From: a bacterium | GTDB taxonomy: Bacteria; SM23-31; JAUVVT01 | Assembly (NCBI GenBank): GCA_030616165.1 | Contig: JAUWXV010000168.1 | Location: forward strand, 1-8,110 | Direction of reading: 5' to 3' | DNA: 8,110 nt | In this document: positions 1 to 7,000 of the stretch, piece after piece | Numbering within the stretch: the stretch's first letter is position 1 | Layout: each line of letters begins with the position of its first letter | Notes under the pieces: generated by a model | What the model was told of the DNA's origin: nothing | Seen by the model: the letters and a program-made list of their open reading frames with translations, nothing else | Databases searched by the model: none | Program-made: the position numbers and the translations under genes

Positions 1-170
1 GTCAAGTATAAAATATTTCGTAAAATATTTATTTTATTTTTTTACCAATTTTTTTAAAAATATTTTATTATTTTTATATCATAATATATTTAATTAAATG
101 AAGTTCCACAGGATATAATTTATAAGTTTTTATTTTACTAAATTGTGATATATTTTTAGAAAATTATTTA

Positions 171-199
171 TTGACTTTATATTGTTTTTTGAATATTTT
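171..199 (+). promoter_or_regulatory. Candidate sigma70-type promoter
   Basis: TTGACT at 171-176 matches the -35 consensus at five of six positions. After exactly 17 bases comes TATTTT at 194-199, a four-of-six match to the -10 box. Transcription would begin near 206 and give mtnA a leader of about 250 nt containing the 286-308 hairpin. In DNA this AT-rich, chance -10 boxes are common, so the -35 match and spacing carry the weight. Confidence 0.35.
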
Positions 200-260
200 A
201 ATAAACGATAGGGATAAGTTTATAAAAATTAAATGTATTAGAAATAAGATTGAAAAAATT

Positions 261-370
261 TTAATGCTTTCGATATTTGATGGAAGGCGAGGTGTTCTTC
301 ACCTCGCCACTTTCAACCAACACCCAGTGAGAAATTGATTTGTCATTGCCAGTCTCCCGAAACTTCAGTA
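261..370. other. GC-richer island of unknown nature, possibly a dispersed repeat or gene remnant
   Basis: This stretch has 48 G/C among 110 bases, against about 13% in the 240 bases before it. It contains the hairpin at 286-308. It can be read on both strands: a 24-codon ATG frame on + (264-338, beginning MLSIFDGRRG), and on - a start-less open frame from 377 down to a stop at 261 whose peptide (including ISHWVLVESGEVKN) looks more protein-like than random AT-rich translation. Neither frame has a Shine-Dalgarno sequence. It may be a remnant of an inserted element, a small structured RNA, or a dispersed intergenic repeat. I cannot choose between these from one copy. Confidence 0.4.
286..308. 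repeat. Perfect 9-bp GC-rich inverted repeat (hairpin)
   Basis: GGCGAGGTG at 286-294 and CACCTCGCC at 300-308 pair perfectly around the 5-base loop TTCTT. Seven of the nine pairs are G-C. No T-run follows on + (next bases ACTTTCAACC), and on - the next bases are TTCCATC, so it is not a standard intrinsic terminator in either direction. It would be a stable structure in any transcript reaching mtnA from the 171-199 promoter, or part of a small repeat element. Confidence 0.75.
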
Positions 371-374
371 TATA
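346..374 (+). promoter_or_regulatory. Alternative candidate promoter for mtnA
   Basis: TTGCCA at 346-351 (five of six to TTGACA) is followed after 17 bases by TATATA at 369-374 (four of six to TATAAT). It lies about 80 bases before the mtnA start and would give a short leader without the upstream hairpin. It competes with the 171-199 candidate. No direct evidence favours either. Confidence 0.3.
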
Positions 375-449
375 TGGTTATCTCTGTATAAAATAAGTTA
401 TAAAAGTGTAAACACCAAGACACAGCAATACATTTATTTTTAATAAAAT

Positions 450-454
450 AGGAG
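450..454 (+). promoter_or_regulatory. Ribosome binding site that questions the mtnA ATG start
   Basis: AGGAG is the only good Shine-Dalgarno match here. Its 2-base spacing to ATG 457 is shorter than usual, whereas the 8-base spacing to TTG 463 is ideal. The N-terminus from TTG (read as M-KSIEW) also fits the typical short MtnA start. Translation from 463 is therefore a serious alternative. Confidence 0.55.
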
Positions 455-456
455 CA

Positions 457-1491
457 ATGAGATTGAAAAGTATTGAATGGGTGGATGGAAAGGTGAGATT
501 GATAGATCAAACCAAACTTCCGGAAGAACTCGTATATCTTGAGATAAGCGACCATCTTGAATTATGCGAGGCAATAAAGAAATTAAAGGTGAGGGGTGCT
601 CCTGCCATTGGAATAGCAGGGGCTTTCGGCGTTGTGCTCGGATTAAATAAGATGAACGATAAGATATTTAATATTAATAATTATATAAACAAAGTTATTG
701 ATGACCTTCGTTCTACCAGACCAACAGCGAGAAATCTCTTCTGGGCACTGGACAGAATGTATAAAAAGATTTGTTCACTTTCAGGTGAATCTATGGGAAA
801 AGTTAAGAAAGAAAGCCTGAAAGAGGCTTTAGATATTTATATGGAAGATGAGGAAATGAGCAGGAAGATCGGTGAAAATGGAGTGGAATTGTTGAAAGAT
901 GAATGTTCCATTCTAACGCACTGCAACACAGGATTTTTGGTAACAGCCGGTATTGGGACTGCCCTGGGTATTGTTTATACTGCGGTTGAAAAAGGGAAAA
1001 AAGTAAGGGTTTATGCTGATGAAACCCGACCACTTTTGCAGGGGGCAAGATTAACTGCATGGGAACTTGAAATGAAGGGTATTGATGTAACACTAATTTG
1101 TGATAATACAGCAGCATTTTTAATGAAAAAAGGAATGGTTGATTGTGTAATTGTAGGAGCAGATAGGATTGCATCAAACGGAGACACGGCAAATAAGGTC
1201 GGAACATATAATCTCGCAGTGCTTGCTGAAAAACACAATATTCCTTTTTATGTCGCCGCTCCTCATTCGACATTCGATTTTTCTTTAAAGAACGGGGATG
1301 AAATACCAATAGAGGAGAGGAACCCTGAGGAAGTTTATATGGGTTTCGGAAAAAGGAGAGCACCGGATAATATTAATGTATTTAATCCTGCTTTTGATGT
1401 AACTCCTAACAATTTAATTACTGCATTTGTTACAGAGGAAAAAATTTTTTACCCACCATATGGAAACTGGGGAGGTTTAAAAAATTATTGA
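457..1491 (+). CDS. mtnA: S-methyl-5-thioribose-1-phosphate isomerase (MtnA)
   Basis: MtnA converts 5-methylthioribose-1-phosphate (aldose) to 5-methylthioribulose-1-phosphate in the cytosolic methionine salvage pathway. The 344-residue product has the family's usual length and motifs: RGAPAIG (46-52), THCNTG with the catalytic Cys156, ETRPLLQG (189-196), GADRI with the catalytic Asp236, NKVGTY (246-251) and FNPAFDVTP (309-317). The set with STFD and IPIEER separates it from the related eIF2B-like and ribose-1,5-bisphosphate isomerases. Start choice is uncertain: AGGAG at 450-454 lies only 2 bases before ATG 457 but 8 bases before an in-frame TTG at 463, which would give a protein two residues shorter. 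No other salvage gene (mtnK, mtnB, mtnP) lies beside it, so the downstream route is not visible; in some bacteria MtnA also serves 5-deoxyadenosine salvage. The reading frame is intact. Confidence 0.95.
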   Translation: MRLKSIEWVDGKVRLIDQTKLPEELVYLEISDHLELCEAIKKLKVRGAPAIGIAGAFGVVLGLNKMNDKIFNINNYINKVIDDLRSTRPTARNLFWALDRMYKKICSLSGESMGKVKKESLKEALDIYMEDEEMSRKIGENGVELLKDECSILTHCNTGFLVTAGIGTALGIVYTAVEKGKKVRVYADETRPLLQGARLTAWELEMKGIDVTLICDNTAAFLMKKGMVDCVIVGADRIASNGDTANKVGTYNLAVLAEKHNIPFYVAAPHSTFDFSLKNGDEIPIEERNPEEVYMGFGKRRAPDNINVFNPAFDVTPNNLITAFVTEEKIFYPPYGNWGGLKNY

Positions 1492-1494
1492 TTT

Positions 1495-1545
1495 AATAAA
1501 TTTTTTAAAGTATATTAAAATATGAAATTTATTTGAATTTTTTTT
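1495..1545 (+). terminator. Weak AT-only terminator-like inverted repeat after mtnA
   Basis: AATAAATTT (1495-1503) and AAATTTATT (1525-1533) are perfect 9-bp arms around a 21-base loop, followed closely by eight T at 1538-1545. With no G-C pairs and a long loop the stem would be weak, so it may let much transcription through into the lipoprotein gene. In a region this AT-rich it could also be chance. Confidence 0.25.
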
Positions 1546-1564
1546 AATTTAAGGAGAATGAATT

Positions 1565-2662
1565 ATGAAAAATCCATTTTTAATAGCTTTAATTTTGGTA
1601 TTGTTTATAGGCTCCTTGCTTATTTTAAGTTGTGAATCTGCATATATAAAAGGTGCTAAAGTCTATATTCAACAGAATAATCGTGAAAAAGCAAGAGCTC
1701 AGTTAATTAAGGGTATTGAGTATGATCCAAATGACCCAACAGCATATTATTTGCTTGGTAGAATAGATGGTCAAGAAAATAAAATAGATGATATGTTGAA
1801 GAACTTTGAAAAGTCCATATCTATTAGTGACAAATTCAAGGAAGAAATTGAAGATACGAAAGAAATATATTTTAGAGACTTTCTTACTCAAGGGATTAAC
1901 AACTATAATAATGTTTTAACTTTACGGGGAGATGAAGATATTGATGAGAATGTATGGAAAAAAATAGCAAGGCGAGTCATAACAACTCAGGAAATGGCTT
2001 TGATGATACATCCAAAAAATGATACCTGCGCCAACCTTCTTTCCAGAACATTTTTACTTCTCGGCGAAGAGGATAAGGCAAAAGACTTATTTGAAAGCCT
2101 TCTTGTAAATAATCCAAATCATGTTGCAGCGCTTACTGTTTTGGGTAATATGTATTTTGAGGAAGGGATTAATAAAAACGATATAGAATTGTTGAAGAAA
2201 AGTATTGTTTATAATGAAAGACTCATTGAAAATAATCCGAACGATCCAGGTGCTTTGAGAGAATTAGCGTTGGCTTGTTATCAATTAGGAGATTCAGTGA
2301 AAGCATTAGACCATTTTCAAACTGCTATTGAAAAAAACCCGGACGATAGTAATCTTCATCTCAACTATGGGAAAATATTGTATGAGATGGGAAGAAAAGA
2401 GGAATCTGAAGCGGAATTTAGAAAATCACTCGAGCTTTCTCCTGATAGTAAACCTGCACTCAGAAACCTTGTAAGATTTTATGTTATCGATGTTGAGGAA
2501 TTTCAGAGTGGATTGGAGTATTTGAATACATTACTGGAACTTGAACCAGAAAATCCTGATACGTGGCAGATGATGGGCATTGTACAGGCAAATTTGGGTA
2601 ATAAGGAGGAAGCAGAAAACGCTTTTAAAAAGGCTGAAGATTTAAGAAAACCTAATCCATAA
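1565..2662 (+). CDS. TPR-repeat lipoprotein, function unknown
   Basis: The 365-residue product begins with a hydrophobic signal peptide (about 4-22) ending in a lipobox-like ILSC. Cys23 is the predicted lipidation site, so the protein is probably exported and membrane-anchored; Glu24 follows it. The rest is mostly tetratricopeptide repeats, roughly at 25-58, 58-91, 153-186, 187-224, 228-260, 262-295, 296-328 and 330-362. Helix patterns such as ALRELALACYQLGDSVKALD and NPDDSNLHLNYGKILYEMGR are typical, with NP or SPD at the turns. The 92-150 segment is helical and less repeat-like. TPR arrays bind other proteins, so a scaffold or assembly role at the envelope is likely, but the partner is unknown. 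The start is secure: AAGGAG (1551-1556) sits 8 bases before ATG. It lies 73 bases after mtnA, may be co-transcribed with it, and is followed by a strong terminator. I cannot assign a named family such as BamD or PilF. Confidence 0.88.
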   Translation: MKNPFLIALILVLFIGSLLILSCESAYIKGAKVYIQQNNREKARAQLIKGIEYDPNDPTAYYLLGRIDGQENKIDDMLKNFEKSISISDKFKEEIEDTKEIYFRDFLTQGINNYNNVLTLRGDEDIDENVWKKIARRVITTQEMALMIHPKNDTCANLLSRTFLLLGEEDKAKDLFESLLVNNPNHVAALTVLGNMYFEEGINKNDIELLKKSIVYNERLIENNPNDPGALRELALACYQLGDSVKALDHFQTAIEKNPDDSNLHLNYGKILYEMGRKEESEAEFRKSLELSPDSKPALRNLVRFYVIDVEEFQSGLEYLNTLLELEPENPDTWQMMGIVQANLGNKEEAENAFKKAEDLRKPNP

Positions 2663-2673
2663 GGGAAGATTTT

Positions 2674-2715
2674 TACCCCGTGAATTAAAAGATTCAGGGG
2701 GTATTTTATATATTT
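2674..2715 (+). terminator. Rho-independent terminator after the TPR lipoprotein gene
   Basis: The left arm TACCCCGTGAAT (2674-2685) pairs with ATTCAGGGGGTA (2692-2703) around the loop TAAAAG. This gives 11 base pairs interrupted by one G/G mismatch (2680 with 2697). A T-rich stretch follows (TTTTATATATTT, 2704-2715). It begins 12 bases after the TAA stop. On the opposite strand the stem is followed by A rather than T, so it works only for + transcription. Confidence 0.8.
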
Positions 2716-2844
2716 ATGAATATGCTTAATTAATTATTTAACAAAGATTTATCCTTTTCAATAGTTGTTTGTAATGCATAAGGAATATAAAAATCTTTAA
2801 ATAACACTTATTTTTTGTAATTTTTGTCATCTTTTGATAAGGAT

Positions 2845-2871
2845 TTAGTAAAAGTGAAAATTTTTTACTAA
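2845..2871. repeat. 9-bp inverted repeat just upstream of uppS
   Basis: TTAGTAAAA (2845-2853) and TTTTACTAA (2863-2871) are perfect inverted arms separated by GTGAAAATT, ending 18 bases before the uppS ATG. The dyad could be an operator or a weak leader hairpin. Only one G-C pair is present, so chance is also possible. The in-frame GTG at 2854 inside it runs into a stop at 2869 and is not the uppS start. Confidence 0.3.
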
Positions 2872-2889
2872 TATTTTTTCATAATAGAA

Positions 2890-3684
2890 ATGTTTTCCAA
2901 AGATAAAGAAAAACTGAAACAGCAGATATTATTGAAGGGTAATATACCTAAGCATGTTGCAATAATTATGGATGGGAATGGAAGATGGGCTAAAAAGAGA
3001 GGACTTCCGAGAATAGCAGGACATAAAAAAGGAATAGATTCTGTAAGGGAGATTGTAAGGCTGTGCCCTGAACTTGGAATAGAAATATTGACACTTTATA
3101 CATTTTCTGTGGAGAATTGGAACAGGCCAAAAAGAGAGATTTTTGCACTTATGGGATTACTTTTGAATACTATAAGAAAAGAGATAGATGAACTTGTTAA
3201 GAATAATGTTAAAGTTAATACCCTTGGTATTCTTTCTGACCTTCCAGCAGGAGCAAGAAAGGGAATGGAAGAAGCAATGGAAAGGACTAAAAACAATACC
3301 GGTTTAATTCTTAATCTTGCATTAAGTTATTCAAGCAGAGTAGAAATAGTTGAGATGATTAAGAGAATCGCAAAAAAGGTAAAAAATAATGAAGTTGGGA
3401 TTAATGATATAAATGAAAGATTTGTTTCGGAAAACCTTTATACTGCTGGTTTCAAAGACCCAGACCTTATGATAAGAACCAGTGGAGTCTTTAGAGTGAG
3501 CAATTTCCTGCTTTGGCAATTGGCTTATACCGAAATATACATCACCGATGTCTTATGGCCGGATTTTAGGGCTGATGAATTCTACAAGGCTATACTTGAC
3601 TATCAGAACCGTGAAAGAAGGTTTGGTATGGTAAGTGAGCAAATATCTAAAATTTCTAATATCCGAAACCCTGTTTCTTTTTAA
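2890..3684 (+). CDS. uppS: Undecaprenyl diphosphate synthase (cis-prenyltransferase, UppS)
   Basis: UppS adds isopentenyl diphosphate units in cis to farnesyl diphosphate, making the C55 lipid carrier precursor for peptidoglycan and surface glycans. The 264-residue protein has normal length. Visible motifs are HVAIIMDGNGRWA with catalytic Asp28, the AGHKKG box with His45, TFSVENWNRP (71-80), RTSG (196-199), R202 and SNFLLWQLAYTEIY with the Mg-binding Glu215, then VLWPDF and NRERRFG. Two motif positions are unusual: the near-constant Glu of the RT(G/S)GExR motif is Val200, and the usual YGGR is YSSR (147-150). There is no Shine-Dalgarno sequence before ATG 2890; an in-frame stop at 2869 and no ATG, GTG or TTG codon between it and 2890 support this start. 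The gene stands alone after a terminator; the common partners frr, cdsA and dxr are not beside it. A cis-prenyltransferase with another chain length remains possible. Confidence 0.94.
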   Translation: MFSKDKEKLKQQILLKGNIPKHVAIIMDGNGRWAKKRGLPRIAGHKKGIDSVREIVRLCPELGIEILTLYTFSVENWNRPKREIFALMGLLLNTIRKEIDELVKNNVKVNTLGILSDLPAGARKGMEEAMERTKNNTGLILNLALSYSSRVEIVEMIKRIAKKVKNNEVGINDINERFVSENLYTAGFKDPDLMIRTSGVFRVSNFLLWQLAYTEIYITDVLWPDFRADEFYKAILDYQNRERRFGMVSEQISKISNIRNPVSF

Positions 3685-3814
3685 ATTTTTAAATATTAAA
3701 AAGTTTATTTTACTTCTGAAAAAAATTATTTATTATTTTTAGAGTAGAAAATATTTTTAATGCTATTTTTGAGTAATAATTATTTTTCTTATTATAACTT
3801 TCCGTTCAGCTTCT

Positions 3815-3906
3815 CCGTGAATTTAAGGATGCATTTCGATTTTAAGAAAAGAGATAAATTGTTATTAATTTAAAAAATTAAATATCTTAAATTTCTAAAT
3901 TTACGG
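3815..3906. repeat. Long-range 11-bp inverted repeat in the uppS-tamB gap
   Basis: CCGTGAATTTA (3815-3825) can pair with TAAATTTACGG (3896-3906) over 11 positions with one G-U wobble, enclosing 70 bases. The CCGT/ACGG ends are notable in such AT-rich DNA. It may close a structured leader RNA for the downstream gene, or be chance. Confidence 0.25.
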
Positions 3907-3985
3907 AACTTAATAAATAATTTAATGTTTAAATAGTTAAATAAAAAGTTTTTATATTTTTTATTATATTGTTATATATTAAATA

Positions 3986-4010
3986 AACCAGTGGGATTTT
4001 AAGCCCGGTT
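3986..4010 (+). promoter_or_regulatory. Hairpin next to the tamB start codon
   Basis: AACC (3986-3989) pairs with GGTT (4007-4010), and GGG (3993-3995) with CCC (4004-4006), with AGT bulged and an 8-base loop. The structure ends 6 bases before ATG 4017, where a Shine-Dalgarno sequence would normally lie, and none is visible. It could limit translation initiation or position the ribosome on a leader without a Shine-Dalgarno sequence. The stem is short (7 bp), so the call is tentative. Confidence 0.35.
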
Positions 4011-4016
4011 AGATTT

Positions 4017-7000
4017 ATGAAGAAAAAAACTAAGATTTTAATAATTTTTGCACTCTTTTTTTTCTTTTTTCTCTTATTGTGGTATGGGATAGACAGGATA
4101 AAGGTAAGTGAAAGGGCAAAAAATCTTCTCTTAGGAGAAATAAATCAAAGACTAAACGGATATTGTGATATCAATAGTCTAAAGGTTCATTTCAATAAGG
4201 CTTTATTAACTGGAATTGAAATTTATCCCGAGAATAGAAATTTTTCAATATACATAGACGAAATAAGACTCCGATACAACCTTAAAAACTTATTTAAGAA
4301 TAATTTCAGGCTTAACTCTCTCCCAGAAGAATTAACAATCATTCATCCTTATATGTCAATAATTATTCCGCAATCTGATAATAAAATTCAGAATAAAAAA
4401 CCTGAAAGGGATATTTCATATTTTTTAGAAATGTTTGAGAAGATTATTAAAGATATTGATTTTTTAAAGAAAATAAATATTTCTGATGGAGAAGCACAAG
4501 TTCATAACTTTAGAGATGGGCAATTGAAGATTGCTTCTGATATTAATGGATGGGTTGACTTAAGTCGTAAGGATTTTATGGAATTCAAATTTGACGGCTG
4601 TGCTTTTACGGCAGATGAGAAAAATTTCAGGTTAACGGGCAAAAAATTTGTGAATGAAGATAAGTATATCGGCAGGCTGAGATTGAAAAATTTCAACTTA
4701 AATGAAAAGGCCCCCGTTTTAGTCAACAGATATTTTGAATTTAGTAGTGGGATAGTAAATAGTGACTTATATTTTGAGTTTGACTCAAACATAAAAAAAT
4801 TGCAGGATATTGTTATCAATGGAAATTTTATGCTTAGAGATGGCAGACTGATGGTACTCAATGAAAAAATAAGGTTTAATGATATATTCTTGAAAGGAAA
4901 TGTTAAAAACAACGATTTTGTCATTGAAGAATTCAGACAAATGTATAATGGTTCTGAAGTGAGATGTTCTGGCAGTATAAGGAATGTTTTTAATCCCAAA
5001 TTAAATGTGAAAGTTACAGCGAATGGTCTGAACATAGATAAATTCCAAAGTGATGTTTTTTCTAATTTAAAAGAAAAATATGCAGGGAGTTTGTTTTTAA
5101 ATCTTGAAATAAATGGTGATATTCGCAGCCCTGAATTTACGGGGGGATTTATTATAAATGATTTTTCAATTAACGGGAAAAACATCGGTGATATAAAAAC
5201 GAAAATAAGTTATAACGAAAATGATTTAAAGGTAAGAGATTTTGTTCTCGAAAACAGGTTTGGCACTGTTAATATATATGGTGATTTAGGGATTCAGGGG
5301 AATAAAAAGGTCGATATTTTTGTTAATGCAAAACAAGATTTTAGATGGTTAAGCGAAAAGTTTCCATTATTAAGATTTAAAAGCAACGAGAGTATCCTTG
5401 AAGCAGGTTTTTCAGGCGATTTGAACGATTTAAAAGGGATGTTTAAAATTATTTTCAATAACGTTGATTCTACTGCCATTGCAGGGAATGTTAATATAAA
5501 AGATAAAAGGTTGGAGTTTATTGGAAGGTCCCTTTCTCAAGGATTGGAGTTTTCAGGTTCGCTTGATTTGAAAGACAAAAATTGGATGTTAACCTCATTA
5601 ACAAATCCTTTTGGTGTTATAAATGAAATAGTATATATTCCGTTTTTAAGCGAAATCGAGAAGAATATTAAGATTGAATTCAAAGCGGAAAAATCAGAAG
5701 ATAATTACACTTTCCAGGGAAGAGGATATAAAAAGGGTGAAGCAAAAGATAAAAATATAGCAGTAGATTTGAATGGATTTTCAAAAAGAGAAGATGGGAA
5801 GAGGTTTATTTATTCACAAGTTTTGTATTATCCTAATCCGAAAGAGCAGTTTGTATTCAACTTGGATGTAGTTAAGGAAAAAGATAAATTTATTTTTAAT
5901 AGGTTTGACATACCAGGGATTTTTAATTTGGATGGGAATATTTCTCAATCTTATGATGTAGATGCAGAACTTGTAATAAGAACTGGTGTTTCAGTGCTTG
6001 AGAAGTTTTTCAACAGAAATTTCGCTTCCTCAGGGAATGATGAAATTAATGGATTGATAAAATTCAAAGGTGCTCTTTCGCATCCTGACATTTCAGGGAA
6101 GATTGAAATGATAAATGCAGATATAGGCGGTGTTTCTGGATTTGATGGTTTGATTGATTTTCAGTCGGAAGACGGGAATATTTTTGTTATAAATGAAGTA
6201 ATTGTAAATGATAAGGATAAAGACCTTATAGCAGGGTGGGGGAAAATCGACCTTAAAGAAGACAATATATATTTCACTATGAAGGGTGACAGCCTCGATT
6301 GTGAGATGATTTTGAATGCTATTAATTATAGAAAAGGACTTATTTCAGGATTTATGAATGCAAATCTTGAATTAATTGGGAAATTGCCTTATCCTAAAAT
6401 TTTTGGCACGATTAATTTAAAGAATGGGAAAATTTATGGTCATAGTTTCAGCAATTTATACGTAAGTCTCGGCATTCCGAAAAAAATTAACGGAACAGAA
6501 CAAAAGAGTGATGATTATTACAATTCAAGCCTTGCTATAAGGAAATTTTCTGTGGAAAGGGGGAATAAATTAGTCCTTACTGGTGAAGGTTATCTTCCTT
6601 TTAACAGAAGCGATGAAGTTGATCTTCTTGTGGAAGGAAAGGGGGATATTTTATCACTTTTACCCGAATTTGAAGAATTTTTCCTTGAAGGCGGTGGGAA
6701 TGGTTCTTTTAATGTTCGTATTGTTGGGAACTTCGATAATCTGACAGCCGGCAGCGGTAATATGAAAGTTTCCGATGGTTATCTTAAATTTTCATCAGTA
6801 TTTAAAGAATTAAAAGATATTCAACTCGATGCATCTCTTTCATCAGGAGAAAGGTTCATAAAGATAAATAATCTTACCGCACTGGCAGATGGAAGGATGG
6901 TGAGAATTTCTAATGCTCCGAGTATTACGATAAAAAATGATGAAGGAAATGAGATTAACCTGTATCCTATGGTATTAAAAGATGATGGACTTAACTGGGG

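Larger units (their letters stand above)
1..456. other. AT-rich non-coding region upstream of mtnA
   Basis: No convincing gene is visible. Bases 1-240 are about 13% G+C and are mostly A/T runs with small repeats (for example AAATATTT occurs twice within the first 31 bases). From about 261 to 370 the composition jumps to about 44% G+C, described separately. After about 375 it falls back to AT-rich leader sequence that runs to the mtnA ribosome binding site. A 70-codon minus-strand reading frame at 343-555 overlaps the mtnA start and resembles no protein I know. The left part may simply be the spacer after a gene lying before the window. Confidence 0.7.
3685..4016. other. AT-rich intergenic region between uppS and tamB
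   Basis: This 332-base gap holds no convincing gene. An AT-only palindrome just after uppS (TTTTTAA at 3686-3692 and TTAAAAA at 3696-3702) could be a weak terminator. A small GC-richer patch (3801-3840, about 42% G+C) stands out and contributes one arm of a long-range inverted repeat. A 37-codon + frame from ATG 3760 to a stop at 3871 spans the patch but has no ribosome binding site and a low-complexity peptide, so I do not call it. TATATT-like -10 boxes are frequent between 3955 and 3982, but no good -35 partner decides a promoter. Confidence 0.6.

Noticed and set aside
1-160. Replication origin or CRISPR-like repeats in the AT-rich left end
   Set aside because: The short A/T repeats are irregular, with no DnaA-box cluster and no regularly spaced direct repeats.
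286-308. GC-rich hairpin as an intrinsic terminator
   Set aside because: Neither strand has a T-run after the stem, so it does not meet the usual form despite a strong stem.
261-456. SAM riboswitch upstream of mtnA
   Set aside because: I looked for the SAM-I conserved core and junction on both strands and did not find it; a covariance scan would settle it.
343-555. 70-codon minus-strand frame at the mtnA start
   Set aside because: It overlaps the mtnA N-terminus antisense, has no ribosome binding site and gives a Phe/Tyr/Ile-rich peptide typical of AT-rich shadow frames.
803-1363. 186-codon minus-strand frame inside mtnA
   Set aside because: It lies wholly antisense to a well-supported enzyme gene, and the peptide shows no domain.
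3760-3873. 37-codon + frame in the uppS-tamB gap
   Set aside because: It has no Shine-Dalgarno sequence, a low-complexity Phe/Asn/Tyr-rich peptide and no recognisable similarity.
4502-5185. 227-codon minus-strand frame inside tamB
   Set aside because: The Leu/Ser/Phe-rich peptide is the antisense shadow of Asn/Lys/Glu-rich codons in tamB; there is no domain or start signal.
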